From assembly GCF_001422285.1 (NCBI RefSeq), contig NZ_LMMO01000004.1, positions 62,631-126,630 of the forward strand: a DNA stretch of 64,000 bases. Direction: 5' to 3'. The position numbers were made by a program, and so were the translations under genes. Below the pieces are notes generated by a model, which had not been told where the DNA came from, did not search any database, and was given only the letters and a program-made list of their open reading frames with translations. The first letter of the stretch is position 1. Every line of letters starts with the position of its first letter. This stretch comes from Frigoribacterium sp. Leaf263. Lineage in GTDB: Bacteria; Actinomycetota; Actinomycetes; Actinomycetales; Microbacteriaceae. Of this stretch, positions 33,221 to 41,596 are shown in pieces.

Positions 33221-34407
33221 CCGGGCAGGGCCGCCTCCGCTTCGCCCTCGTGGGTCACGGTTTCATGGGTGCGGCGCATTCGCAGGCCCTCCGCGTCGCC
33301 CCCGCCTTCTTCGACCTGCCGCTGGCGCCCGTGATGGCGACCCTGGTCGGTCGCGACGTCGCGGCCACCCGCGCGGCGGCCGGGCGGTGGGGGTGGGGGT
33401 CCACGGCGTCCGACTGGCGCGACGCGGTCGACGACCCCGACATCGACGTGATCGACATCTGCTCGCCGGGCTCGACGCACGTCGACATCGCGGTGGCCGC
33501 GCTCGAGGCCGGCAAGCACGTGCTCTGCGAGAAGCCGCTGGCCAACACGGTGGCCGAGGCCGAGCGGATGGCCGAGGCGGCCCGGCTCGCAGCCGAGCGC
33601 GGGGTGTTCGCGATGGTCGGCTTCTCGTACCGGCGGGTGCCGGCCGTGACCCTGGCCCGCGACATCGTGGCGGCGGGGCGCATCGGCGAGGTGCGTCAGG
33701 TGCGGGCTCAGTACCTGCAGGACTGGCTGATCGACGAGCGGGATCCGATGACCTGGCGGCTCGACAAGGCCGTCGCCGGTTCGGGCGCGCTCGGCGACAT
33801 CGGGGCCCACGCGGTCGACGCGGCGCAGTTCGTGACCGGTCGGCGTCTCACCGACGTGTCGGGCACGCTGCACACCTTCGTGACCGAGCGGCCGCTGGTC
33901 GACGAGACCGTCGTCACCTCGGGTCTCGGCGGGGTGGCCGGCTCCGAGCGGGGTCGGGTGACCGTCGACGACGCCGCCTGGTTCACGGCCCGACTCGAGG
34001 GAGGCGCGATCGCGTCGGTCGAGGCCACCCGGTTCGCGACGGGTCGCAAGAACGCCTTCCGGCTCGAGGTCTCGGGCTCGCGGGGCGCCGTCGCGTTCGA
34101 CCTCGAGCGGCCGAACGAGCTCGAGGTGCTCGAGGTCGACGGGCCCGAGTCGGGGTTCCGCCGCGTGCTCGTGACCGAGCCGCAGCACCCGTACGTCGAC
34201 GCCTGGTGGCCGGCCGGCCACGGGCTCGGGTGGGAGCACGCGTTCACGCACCAGCTGCACGACCTCGTCGTGGCGCTGGCCGCCGGCACGCAGCCGGCCC
34301 CGTCGTTCGCCGACGGCCTGCAGGTGCAGCGCGTGCTGGCAGCCGTCGAGGCGTCCGACGCCGCGGACTCCGTCTGGCTGCCCGTGGAGCCGACCCGCGC
34401 CTCCTGA
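33217..34407 (+). CDS. Gfo/Idh/MocA-family oxidoreductase, second copy
   Basis: The 396-residue enzyme has RFALVGHGFMGAAHSQALRVA, the EKP motif (LCEKPLANTV), GFSYRRVPAVTLAR, and the catalytic-region motif GALGDIGAHAVDAAQFVTG. It is clearly a different subfamily from the preceding gene. The end VDAWWPAGHGLGWEHAFTHQ is typical of sugar or inositol dehydrogenase members. GTG at 33217 overlaps the upstream stop (GTGA) and uses AGGAGG from the dispersed word as Shine-Dalgarno. The C-terminus EPTRAS and the TGA come from another copy of the word (34396). Confidence 0.88.
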   Translation: MTGQGRLRFALVGHGFMGAAHSQALRVAPAFFDLPLAPVMATLVGRDVAATRAAAGRWGWGSTASDWRDAVDDPDIDVIDICSPGSTHVDIAVAALEAGKHVLCEKPLANTVAEAERMAEAARLAAERGVFAMVGFSYRRVPAVTLARDIVAAGRIGEVRQVRAQYLQDWLIDERDPMTWRLDKAVAGSGALGDIGAHAVDAAQFVTGRRLTDVSGTLHTFVTERPLVDETVVTSGLGGVAGSERGRVTVDDAAWFTARLEGGAIASVEATRFATGRKNAFRLEVSGSRGAVAFDLERPNELEVLEVDGPESGFRRVLVTEPQHPYVDAWWPAGHGLGWEHAFTHQLHDLVVALAAGTQPAPSFADGLQVQRVLAAVEASDAADSVWLPVEPTRAS

Positions 34408-34432
34408 CCCGCCGCGTATCGCGGACTCTGCC

Positions 34433-34498
34433 GAGACCCCACGAGATCACTGAGACCCCCGTGCGCGCACGGGGGTCTCAGTGATCTTCCGGGGTCTC
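34433..34498. repeat. Nested palindromic repeat, family C, copy 2
   Basis: GAGACCCC at 34433 and 34452 and GGGGTCTC at 34472 and 34491 give the 19-nt pitch. The core 34445-34486 is a perfect 42-bp palindrome. It separates the convergent dehydrogenase and permease genes, as copy 1 separates convergent genes at 26.6 kb. Confidence 0.85.
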
Positions 34499-34501
34499 GC
34501 G

Positions 34502-35467
34502 TCAGCCCTTCACGCCGCCGGCGCTGAGGCCCGACTGCCAGAACCTCTGCAGGAAGAGGAACGCCACCACGAGCGGCAGGATCGACACGAACGACCCCGT
34601 CAGCACGGTCGAGAACAGCACCTGGGCGCCGCCTCCGCCGGTCGCCGCCTGCTGCCACTGCGCCAGGCCGACCGTCGCCGGGAACAGGCTCGGGTCGTTC
34701 AACATGATCAGCGGCAGGAAGTAGTTGTTCCAGGTCGAGACGAGCGCGAACAGCAGCACCGTGACGATACCCGGGGCGAGCAGTCGCGACGAGATCGTCA
34801 GGAAGATGCGCAGCTCGCCGGCGCCGTCGATGCGCGCGGCCTCGAGCAGGCTGTCGTCGACGGCCTCGCTCGCGTAGACGCGCATCAGGTAGACGCCGAA
34901 CGGGCTGACGAGCGACGGTAGGATGATCGCCCACGGGGTGTCGACCAGGTTCGCGGCGCTGAACAGCAGGTACGTCGGGATGGCCAGCGCCGTCAGCGGC
35001 ACCATGACCGCCCCGAGGATCAGCCCGAACACGAACGACCGGCCCCGGAAGACGTACTTCGCGAGCGAGTAGCCGCACATCGTGGCCAGCAGCGCCGCGC
35101 CCACCGAGCTGGCCACGGCGTACAGCACCGTGTTGCCCATCCACTGCAGGAAGATGCCGTCCTGGAAGGTGAACAGCTGCGCGATGTTGTCGCCGAGCGC
35201 GAAGGTGCGCCCGAACGCCAGGCCGAACGTGCTGAAGATGTCGCCGTTCGTCTTCGTCGCCTGGATCGCGAGCCAGACCAGCGGCAGCAGGAAGTACGCG
35301 AGCGTGATCCAGAGGATGACGGTGAGCAGCGGCGTCTTCCGTTGGGAGCGCTCGACGCGACGACGGGGGCGTCGCCGACCCGCGCCTCCCGAGCTCTGCA
35401 GTCGGTCGGCGGGCCGGTCGACGGCGGTCGCGCCGGCGGTGTCGACGGGTGCGGGTGCGATCGTCAC
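34502..35467 (-). CDS. CUT1 sugar ABC permease, MalG type (galactoside system)
   Basis: The 321-residue permease has a Thr/Ala/Arg N-terminus, six helices starting LLTVILWITLAYFLLPLVWL, and the EAA loop LEAARIDGAGELRIFLTISSRLLAP. It ends FWQSGLSAGGVKG. The GTG at 35467 overlaps the MalF-type stop (GTGA). It is the last gene of the GH42/transporter operon and is followed by the family C palindrome. Confidence 0.9.
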   Translation of the reverse strand: MTIAPAPVDTAGATAVDRPADRLQSSGGAGRRRPRRRVERSQRKTPLLTVILWITLAYFLLPLVWLAIQATKTNGDIFSTFGLAFGRTFALGDNIAQLFTFQDGIFLQWMGNTVLYAVASSVGAALLATMCGYSLAKYVFRGRSFVFGLILGAVMVPLTALAIPTYLLFSAANLVDTPWAIILPSLVSPFGVYLMRVYASEAVDDSLLEAARIDGAGELRIFLTISSRLLAPGIVTVLLFALVSTWNNYFLPLIMLNDPSLFPATVGLAQWQQAATGGGGAQVLFSTVLTGSFVSILPLVVAFLFLQRFWQSGLSAGGVKG

Positions 35468-36420
35468 GACAGTCGCTCCTTGCGTGAGGTGGCGAGCTGC
35501 ACCACGTAGCTGATGATCATGATGAGGAACCCGAGCAGGAACGCGATGGCCGCGGCGTAGTTGACGTCCTGGTTGCGGAACGCGACGTTGTACGCGTAGA
35601 GGTTCGGCGTGAAGTCCGAGCCGATCGCGTTCGGCGCGATGCTGTAGAGCAGGTTCGGCTCGTTGAACAGCTGGAACGACCCGATCACCGAGAAGATCAC
35701 CGTCAGCAGGATCGCCGAGCGGATCGCGGGGATCTTGATGCTCCACGCCACACGCCAGGGCCCCGCGCCGTCGATCTCGGCGGCCTCGTACATCTCGGTC
35801 GGCACGCTGCGGAGGGCCGCGTAGAGCACGATCATGTTGTAGCCGATGAACTCCCAGCTGACGATGTTCATCGTGCTGCCGAGCACGTTCTGCGGCGAGA
35901 GCAGATCGGGGGCGGGCAGCCCGGCGCCCGTGAGCACCTGGGCGATCAGCCCCGACTCGCGGCCGTAGAGGTAGCCCCACATGAGCGTCGCGACGACACC
36001 GGGCACGGCGTACGGCACGAAGATCGCGAGACGGACGAACTTGCTGCCCGCGACCCGACCGGTGTCGAGCGCGAGGGCGATGAACAGGGCGATCACGAGC
36101 ATGATCGGGACCTGCACGAACAGGAACAGCGCGACCCGGCCGAGACCGGCCCAGAAGCTCGGATCGTTCAGGGCCCGCTCGTAGTTGGCGAGCCCCGAGA
36201 AGACCTGCCCGCCGACCAGCTGCGACGTGAACGTGCTGAGGTACCCGGCGTAGCCGAGCGGCACGAGGAACATCGCGGCGAAGACGATCAGGAACGGGAT
36301 GGCGAGGGCCCAGGCGGCGATCAGCTGGGGCCGGTGCAGCGTGCTGCTGCGTCGTGCGGTCGGGGGGCGGGTCGAGGAGGCGCGGGTCGCGTCGCGACGA
36401 GGGGTGACGGAGGTGGACAT
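35464..36420 (-). CDS. CUT1 sugar ABC permease, MalF type (galactoside system)
   Basis: The 318-residue protein has a short N-terminus containing ATRASSTRP from the dispersed word. Six helices begin LIAAWALAIPFLIVFAAMFL, with the EAA loop YEAAEIDGAGPWRVAWSIKIPAIR and FNEPNLL near the last periplasmic loop, a motif common in galactoside or arabinoside permeases. It is separated from the binding-protein gene by 85 bases holding a hairpin. Confidence 0.9.
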   Translation of the reverse strand: MSTSVTPRRDATRASSTRPPTARRSSTLHRPQLIAAWALAIPFLIVFAAMFLVPLGYAGYLSTFTSQLVGGQVFSGLANYERALNDPSFWAGLGRVALFLFVQVPIMLVIALFIALALDTGRVAGSKFVRLAIFVPYAVPGVVATLMWGYLYGRESGLIAQVLTGAGLPAPDLLSPQNVLGSTMNIVSWEFIGYNMIVLYAALRSVPTEMYEAAEIDGAGPWRVAWSIKIPAIRSAILLTVIFSVIGSFQLFNEPNLLYSIAPNAIGSDFTPNLYAYNVAFRNQDVNYAAAIAFLLGFLIMIISYVVQLATSRKERLS

Positions 36421-36442
36421 GGGGCTCCTTGCCGGGCTGGGC

Positions 36443-36497
36443 GGAGCCGCCCGCCGCCGCCGCCCGAGGGGGCGGGTCGACGACGACGGGCGGCTCC
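36443..36497 (-). terminator. Hairpin between binding-protein and permease genes
   Basis: GGAGCCGCCCG (36443-36453) pairs with CGGGCGGCTCC (36487-36497), an 11-bp stem over a GC-rich 33-nt loop, ahead of the MalF-type gene. It has the same position as the hairpin after aglE. Confidence 0.55.
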
Positions 36498-36505
36498 GGT
36501 GAGCG

Positions 36506-37864
36506 CTACTGGACGGTGAAGCCCTGCTGCTTCGCGTAGGCGGTGACGTCGTCCTGCCAGGCCGTGAGGGCGGCGGACATGTCGTCGTGGTCGGCGATGG
36601 CCTTGCCGAGCGTGTCGTTGTAGCTCGAGTAGACGTAGTCCATGAACGGCAGCCACTGGAAGTCGGTGCTGACCGTGTCCGAGACGCCGGCGAAGAGCTC
36701 GTTGACCTTCTGGCCGCCGTAGAACTCGCTGGCCGTGCCGGTGAACTCGTCGCTCGAGAGGGTGTCGGTCGTCGTCGGGAACAGGAACTGCTCGTTCGCG
36801 AAGGCGAGGGTCGACTCGGGATCGCTGTTGAGGAACTTGCTGAACTCGGCGGCCACGATCGGGTTCTGGGTTCCGGTGATCACGGCGTCGGACGATCCGC
36901 CCCAGTTGCCCGAGACGTCGTCGCCGGCCTCCCACTGGGGGATCTTCGCGGCGGTCCACTTGCCGCTGGTGTTCGCGGCCGTGCCCTGCAGGAACACGGG
37001 GCCCCAGGCGGCGGTCTGCCAGCTGGCGTACTTGCCCGACGAGAAGCCCTGGTACCAGGCGTCGGTGAAGTCGGCGTCGGTCGAGACGAGGTCCTGGTCG
37101 ATGAGGTCCTGCCAGAAGGTGACGACCTTCTGCGTCTCGGCCGAGTCGAGGTCGATGCCGACGGTCTTGTCGCCGTCGTACGAGAACGGCTTGGCGCCGG
37201 CCTGCCAGAAGAGCCCGACGACCTGCCCGGGGTCGTTGCCCGGCAGGTTCGAGATGTACGAGCCGGTCTCGTCCTTCACGGTCTTCGCCTGCTCGGCGAA
37301 CTCGTCCCACGTGGCGGGCGGGGCGGTGATGCCGGCCTGCTCGTAGATGTCCGAGCGGTAGAGGTTGCCGAGCGGACCGGAGTCCTGCGGCACCGACCAG
37401 ACGCCGCGGTCGTCGGCGACCTGGTTCCAGACCCACTCGACGTACTTCGACTCGAGCTCCGCGCCTCCGTACGGGGTCAGGTCGACGAGACTGTTCGTCT
37501 GGCGGAACGACGGGATGTACTGGTACTCGATCTGCGCCACGTCGGGTGCGCCCTTGCCGGCCTTCAGCGCCGTGCGGAGCTTCGGGTACTGCGCCGTGCC
37601 CGTGCCGACGTTGACGACGTCGACGGTGATCTTCGGGTACTTCTTCTCGAAGAGGTCGACCTCCTTCTGGATGTCGGGCACCCAGGTCCAGAAGGTGATG
37701 GTCGTCTCGGTGTCCATCGCGGTGTCGATGTCGGCCTGCGAGACGGGGGCGGTGGTCTCTCCGCCATCCGCGCCTCCTCCGCCGCCGGGGGCGCACGCGG
37801 TCAGCGCGAACGCCGATGCGAGGGCCAGGGACACGAGCGCCGTTGCTGTGTTCTTCCGCTTCAT
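36506..37864 (-). CDS. Sugar ABC substrate-binding lipoprotein (galactoside system)
   Basis: The 452-residue protein has a signal peptide with lipobox LTAC, a Gly-rich linker, and the mature fold ETTITFWTWVPDIQKEVDLFEKKYP, GAPDVAQIEYQYIPSFRQTN, GPLGNLYRSDIYEQAGI and WGGSSDAVITGTQNP. It captures an oligosaccharide for the two downstream permeases. Its position directly after a GH42 beta-galactosidase gene (79-base gap) suggests a beta-galactoside or galacto-oligosaccharide ligand. Confidence 0.9.
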   Translation of the reverse strand: MKRKNTATALVSLALASAFALTACAPGGGGGADGGETTAPVSQADIDTAMDTETTITFWTWVPDIQKEVDLFEKKYPKITVDVVNVGTGTAQYPKLRTALKAGKGAPDVAQIEYQYIPSFRQTNSLVDLTPYGGAELESKYVEWVWNQVADDRGVWSVPQDSGPLGNLYRSDIYEQAGITAPPATWDEFAEQAKTVKDETGSYISNLPGNDPGQVVGLFWQAGAKPFSYDGDKTVGIDLDSAETQKVVTFWQDLIDQDLVSTDADFTDAWYQGFSSGKYASWQTAAWGPVFLQGTAANTSGKWTAAKIPQWEAGDDVSGNWGGSSDAVITGTQNPIVAAEFSKFLNSDPESTLAFANEQFLFPTTTDTLSSDEFTGTASEFYGGQKVNELFAGVSDTVSTDFQWLPFMDYVYSSYNDTLGKAIADHDDMSAALTAWQDDVTAYAKQQGFTVQ

Positions 37865-37943
37865 GGTCTTCTCTCTCGGGGTGCGGCGTCTCGGGTGAGA
37901 CGCCGGGGTCGGGGGTGTGTGGTGTGGGGGTCGGGGCCGCCGG

Positions 37944-40061
37944 TCAGCGCGCCGGGGCGTCCTCGACGCGTTCGAGGACGTGGGCCGAGCGGGGGGCGAG
38001 GGTCAGGGTGCCGCCGGCCGCGACGACCTCGCCGGTCTCGAGGTCGCGGACGGCGTGGGGCGCCGTGACCGAGGCCTCGTCGGCAGACCAGTTCGACACG
38101 AACGCGAGGTCGGCTCCCCCGGGGCGCGAGCCGGTCGTGACGGTGACCGTCTCGGTGGCGGCCCAGTCGACGGCCGCCGTCTGCGGGACGAGCCAGCGGG
38201 CGATGCTGCGCGACAGCTCGGGGTTCGGCACGGTGGCGACGTAGCTGACGCGACCGGCCCCGGAGGCGCGGGTCGTCATGACCGCGTCGGCGCCGATCTC
38301 GGTGGCCGGGAACCGCACGAGCACCTCGGCGTCGTCGACCTGCAGCACGTCGGCCCAGCGGGTGCCGGCCGAGCCGGGCTCGAGGGCGAGGCCGTCGGCG
38401 GGACCCGCGGTGCGCACCTCGAGCGGCGCGTCGAGGTTCGTGTACTCCTCGTACCAGACGCCCGCGGGGCCCGAGAGCCGGGCGGGGGCGACGTCGCGGC
38501 GGGCCCGGGCGAGCTGGTCGCCGTAGGCCGTGCGGACGCCGAGCACGAGGTGCCCGCCGGCCTCGGCGTAGGCGACGAGCGCGTCGAGGGTCGCGTCGTC
38601 GACGACGTAGAGGCCGGGCACGACGAGCACGGGGTGCTCGGCCGCGACCGCCGCGGGGTCCGCGGCGGCGAACTGCTCGACGTGCTGGATCCGCACCTGC
38701 GCACCCGACTCGGCGAGGCCCCGGTAGTGGGCGTCGAAGAGGTGCAGGTACGAGTCGGGGTCGGGGCCGCCGTCCGGCAGCGGCAGGGGCGGGTAGCCCT
38801 CGAACGACCACTTGGTGTCGGTGGACCAGAGCATGAGCACGTCGGCGGCCGGCGTGAATCCGTCCACCGCGCCTCCCACCTTCTTGAGGGTCGCGCCGAG
38901 GGCCGCGACCTCGCGGTGGATGCGCCCGGGGCGCTGGCTGTGCGGCAGCACGCCGCCCCAGTAGGTCTCGACGCCGAAGTGCAGCGTGTGCCAGTGCCAG
39001 TACTCGACCATCCGGGCGCCGCGGGCGACGAGCGCCAGCGCCGCCTGCTTGATCTGCCCGTCGAACGGCGGGTGGTTCTGCCAGGGTCCGCCGATCGACT
39101 GCGCGTTGGTCTCGGTGACGAGGAACGGCGCCTGCGCCGACGAGAACGCCCGGTCGCCCCACTGGTGCAGGGCCCAGACGCCGGTGTGCCACCAGCCGGC
39201 CTCACGGGGGATCTCGATGCCGCGGGTCAGGCCGTCCTGCATCTTGTAATAGGGGTTGCCGGCCGTCACGTCGAGGCTCTTCACGAGCCGGTCGTCGGCG
39301 ACCTGGGGGCGGGCGTACGAGATGCAGGTGGTGACGAACTGGTCGTCGCGGGCGTACTCGCGCACGACGTCGGCCTGCCAGGCGATCAGCTCGTCGGCGA
39401 GCTCGCCCTGGAAGCGGCGCCACTCGAGGTCGTACTGCGGCTGCACGTTGCCGTCGGGCCGCCAGAGCTGCGACCACTCGGTGATCCGGTGCGACCAGTA
39501 GACGAGACCCCACTCGTCGTTGAGGCTCTCGACCGTGCCGTAGCGGCGCTGCAGCCAGGCCAGGAACCGCTGGAAGACCTGCTCGTTGCGGGGCAGCTCG
39601 TTGCCGGGCTCGTTGTCGACCTGCCAGCCGACGACGGCGGGGTGGTCGGCGTACCGGGCGGCGACCCGGCGGACGACCCGCTCGGCGTAGAAGCGGTAGG
39701 CGGGGTGGCTCTGGTCCATCTCCTGGCGGGCCCCCCAGCCGGCACGGACCCCGGAGGTGCGCTCGGCCGCGATCTCGGGGTGCAGCACCTGCAGCCACGG
39801 CGGCACGGCGTAGGTGGGCGTGCCGAGGATCACCGAGATGCCGCGCGACTGGGCGCCGTCGAGCACGGGCTGCAGCCAGTCGAGGTCGAACTCGCCCTCG
39901 CGGGGCTCCCACGTCGACCAGACCGACTCGCCCACGCGGATCACGGTGAAGCCCGCCTCGACCATGAGGTCGAGGTCGCGGTCGAGGGTGCCTGCCTGCT
40001 GGTACTCGGCGTAGTAGGCGGCCCCGAAGAGGACTCCGGAGTGGCGGGGTGCTGACGTCAT
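37944..40061 (-). CDS. Glycoside hydrolase family 42 beta-galactosidase
   Basis: The 705-residue protein without signal peptide has the GH42 catalytic barrel (LFGAAYYAEYQ, MVEAGFTVIRVGESVWSTWEP). The acid/base Glu151 lies in WQVDNEPGN and nucleophile Glu317 in LVTETNAQS. The trimerisation domain (LMLWSTDTKWSFEGYPP) and C-terminal beta domain follow. It should hydrolyse terminal beta-galactosides, such as plant galactan fragments or lactose analogues, inside the cell. It is the first gene of the GH42/ABC operon. MTTRASG in its C-domain comes from the dispersed word (38262). Confidence 0.93.
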   Translation of the reverse strand: MTSAPRHSGVLFGAAYYAEYQQAGTLDRDLDLMVEAGFTVIRVGESVWSTWEPREGEFDLDWLQPVLDGAQSRGISVILGTPTYAVPPWLQVLHPEIAAERTSGVRAGWGARQEMDQSHPAYRFYAERVVRRVAARYADHPAVVGWQVDNEPGNELPRNEQVFQRFLAWLQRRYGTVESLNDEWGLVYWSHRITEWSQLWRPDGNVQPQYDLEWRRFQGELADELIAWQADVVREYARDDQFVTTCISYARPQVADDRLVKSLDVTAGNPYYKMQDGLTRGIEIPREAGWWHTGVWALHQWGDRAFSSAQAPFLVTETNAQSIGGPWQNHPPFDGQIKQAALALVARGARMVEYWHWHTLHFGVETYWGGVLPHSQRPGRIHREVAALGATLKKVGGAVDGFTPAADVLMLWSTDTKWSFEGYPPLPLPDGGPDPDSYLHLFDAHYRGLAESGAQVRIQHVEQFAAADPAAVAAEHPVLVVPGLYVVDDATLDALVAYAEAGGHLVLGVRTAYGDQLARARRDVAPARLSGPAGVWYEEYTNLDAPLEVRTAGPADGLALEPGSAGTRWADVLQVDDAEVLVRFPATEIGADAVMTTRASGAGRVSYVATVPNPELSRSIARWLVPQTAAVDWAATETVTVTTGSRPGGADLAFVSNWSADEASVTAPHAVRDLETGEVVAAGGTLTLAPRSAHVLERVEDAPAR

Positions 40062-40136
40062 CGTCGACCTGTCTGCTCGTGCGGATCGTCATCGATCCGC
40101 GGCTGCTGGCGTGCTCGTGGTGCGCGGTGATCCGGC

Positions 40137-40154
40137 GATGTTGTCGATAACATC
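40137..40154. promoter_or_regulatory. LacI-type operator upstream of the GH42 operon
   Basis: GATGTTGTCGATAACATC is an 18-bp palindrome with one mismatched pair, 76 bases upstream of the GH42 start. A second inverted repeat, GCGGATCG/CGATCCGC (40081-40100), lies in the leader. The remainder of the gap 40062-40322 shows no gene. Confidence 0.65.
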
Positions 40155-40322
40155 GGCGTTGATGAGGAAGCTAGTCGAGCCGCCGACGTCGCGCAAGAGG
40201 CAATCCGGCGGCGTGACCCGACCGTGATGCGGCGGTGGGCGACGGGGCCGGCGGTGCGGCGCGGGTGGCTGCGTCTCGCGTGGCCGGTGCCCCCGCGATG
40301 CGCCTCGGACGGCGACGACGCG

Positions 40323-41360
40323 TCAGGCGCTGGGCGGGGCCGTGGAGGCGCGGGTCACCAGGGCCGGGGTCGGCACGTGGATCACGGGGTCGGTCTCGCG
40401 CCCCTCGATGCGGGCGATCAGCGAGCTGACCACGAGCACGCCCTCGCGGGCGAAGTCCAGGTCGACCGTCGTGAGGGGCGGGACCATGTAGCGCGCCTCC
40501 GGGGCGTCGTCGTTGCCCACGACGCTGACGTCGCCGGGCACCGAGACGCCGGCCTCGGCGAGCGCCGCGAGCAGACCCATCGCCATGGTGTCGTTCGCGA
40601 CCGCGACGGCGGTGGCGCCTCCGTCGCGGGACCGACCCGCGCCTCCCGGGGTGCCGAGCGCGCCCTCGTCGAGCAGACGGCGGGCCGCGGCGAAGCCCGA
40701 CTCGGCCGACCAGTCGCCCGTGGCGCTCGAGACGACCTCGCCTCCCCCGGCGGTGAAGGCGACGGTGAAGCCCTCCTGGCGCTCCCGGGCGACGAGCCAC
40801 TGCTCGGGCCCGGCGACGTAGGCGGCCCGGCGGTGCCCGAGCTCGATGAGGTGCTCGGCGGCGACGCGACCGGCGCGGACGCCGAGCGACTCGCCGGTGC
40901 CGTCGACGACGAGGCCGAAGTCGCGGCCCACGGGCATCGAGATGTCGCGCTGCTCGACGGCGGTGCGGGCGATCGCGGTCTGGGCCATGAGCACGAGCCC
41001 GGCGATCTGCTGGCTGAGCACGAGATCGAGGGCCTCGCGGACGCTGCGCTCGTCGCCGCCGTCCATCGTGACGATGTCGGTGACGTAGCCGAGGTCGCGC
41101 GCGGCCTCGGTGGCGCTGGCGATCGTGCGGGCCGGCCCCGAGAGGTGCATGTTGTCGGCCAGGAGCGCGATGCGGTTCGTGCGCTTGAGGCGGAGGAACC
41201 TCGCTGCGCTGTTCGGCCGGTACTCCAGCTCGGCCAGGGCCGCCTCGACCTTGGCGCGGGTCTCGGGCCGGATGCCCTCGAAGCCGCGCAGGAACCGGCT
41301 CACCGTCTGGTGCGAGACGCCCGCTCGGGTCGCCACGTCGTAGATCGTGGCGTCGGGCAT
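40323..41360 (-). CDS. LacI-family transcriptional repressor (GH42 operon)
   Basis: The 345-residue protein has the DNA-binding segment ATIYDVATRAGVSHQTVSRFLRGF and the hinge RPNSAARFLRLKRTN. The effector domain follows (IALLADNMHLSGPARTIASA, SVVGNDDAPEARYMVPPLTTV), and the end LVTRASTAPPSA contains the dispersed word. It lies just upstream of the GH42 gene on the same strand and probably binds the palindrome at 40137-40154. A TACCCT box six bases before the ATG suggests a leaderless transcript. The in-frame start at 41519 would add a non-homologous extension. Confidence 0.9.
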   Translation of the reverse strand: MPDATIYDVATRAGVSHQTVSRFLRGFEGIRPETRAKVEAALAELEYRPNSAARFLRLKRTNRIALLADNMHLSGPARTIASATEAARDLGYVTDIVTMDGGDERSVREALDLVLSQQIAGLVLMAQTAIARTAVEQRDISMPVGRDFGLVVDGTGESLGVRAGRVAAEHLIELGHRRAAYVAGPEQWLVARERQEGFTVAFTAGGGEVVSSATGDWSAESGFAAARRLLDEGALGTPGGAGRSRDGGATAVAVANDTMAMGLLAALAEAGVSVPGDVSVVGNDDAPEARYMVPPLTTVDLDFAREGVLVVSSLIARIEGRETDPVIHVPTPALVTRASTAPPSA

Positions 41361-41366
41361 GCCCCG

Positions 41367-41372
41367 AGGGTA
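41367..41372 (-). promoter_or_regulatory. -10 box TACCCT, leaderless start of lacI
   Basis: TACCCT on the minus strand is six bases before the ATG at 41360. Confidence 0.45.
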
Positions 41373-41528
41373 GTGGGCGCGGGCCCGCCCCGCGCACGCG
41401 ACGTCGGTCCGAAGACGCCCCTCGGAGGGCGCCGAAGGGCGGCTTCTGCCCACCCTCGCCGTGCCGCGCCGCGCCGCGTGGAGCCCACCTGCTCTCGTGC
41501 CCCGCGCCTCCTCGACCACGAACCGCGA

Positions 41529-41582
41529 ACGCGAACGCCGCGCTGAACCCGATCAACCGGGGTTCATCGTCGCGGTTCGCGT
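41529..41582. repeat. Composite inverted repeat, likely terminator
   Basis: ACGCGAACGCCGCG (41529-41542) pairs with CGCGGTTCGCGT (41571-41582) with small bulges, and TGAACCC (41544-41550) pairs inside with GGGTTCA (41560-41566). It lies downstream of the minus-strand operon at 41.6-43.8 kb. Otherwise the gap 41361-41596 holds nothing recognisable. Confidence 0.55.
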
Positions 41583-41596
41583 CAAGCGGGCGCAGG

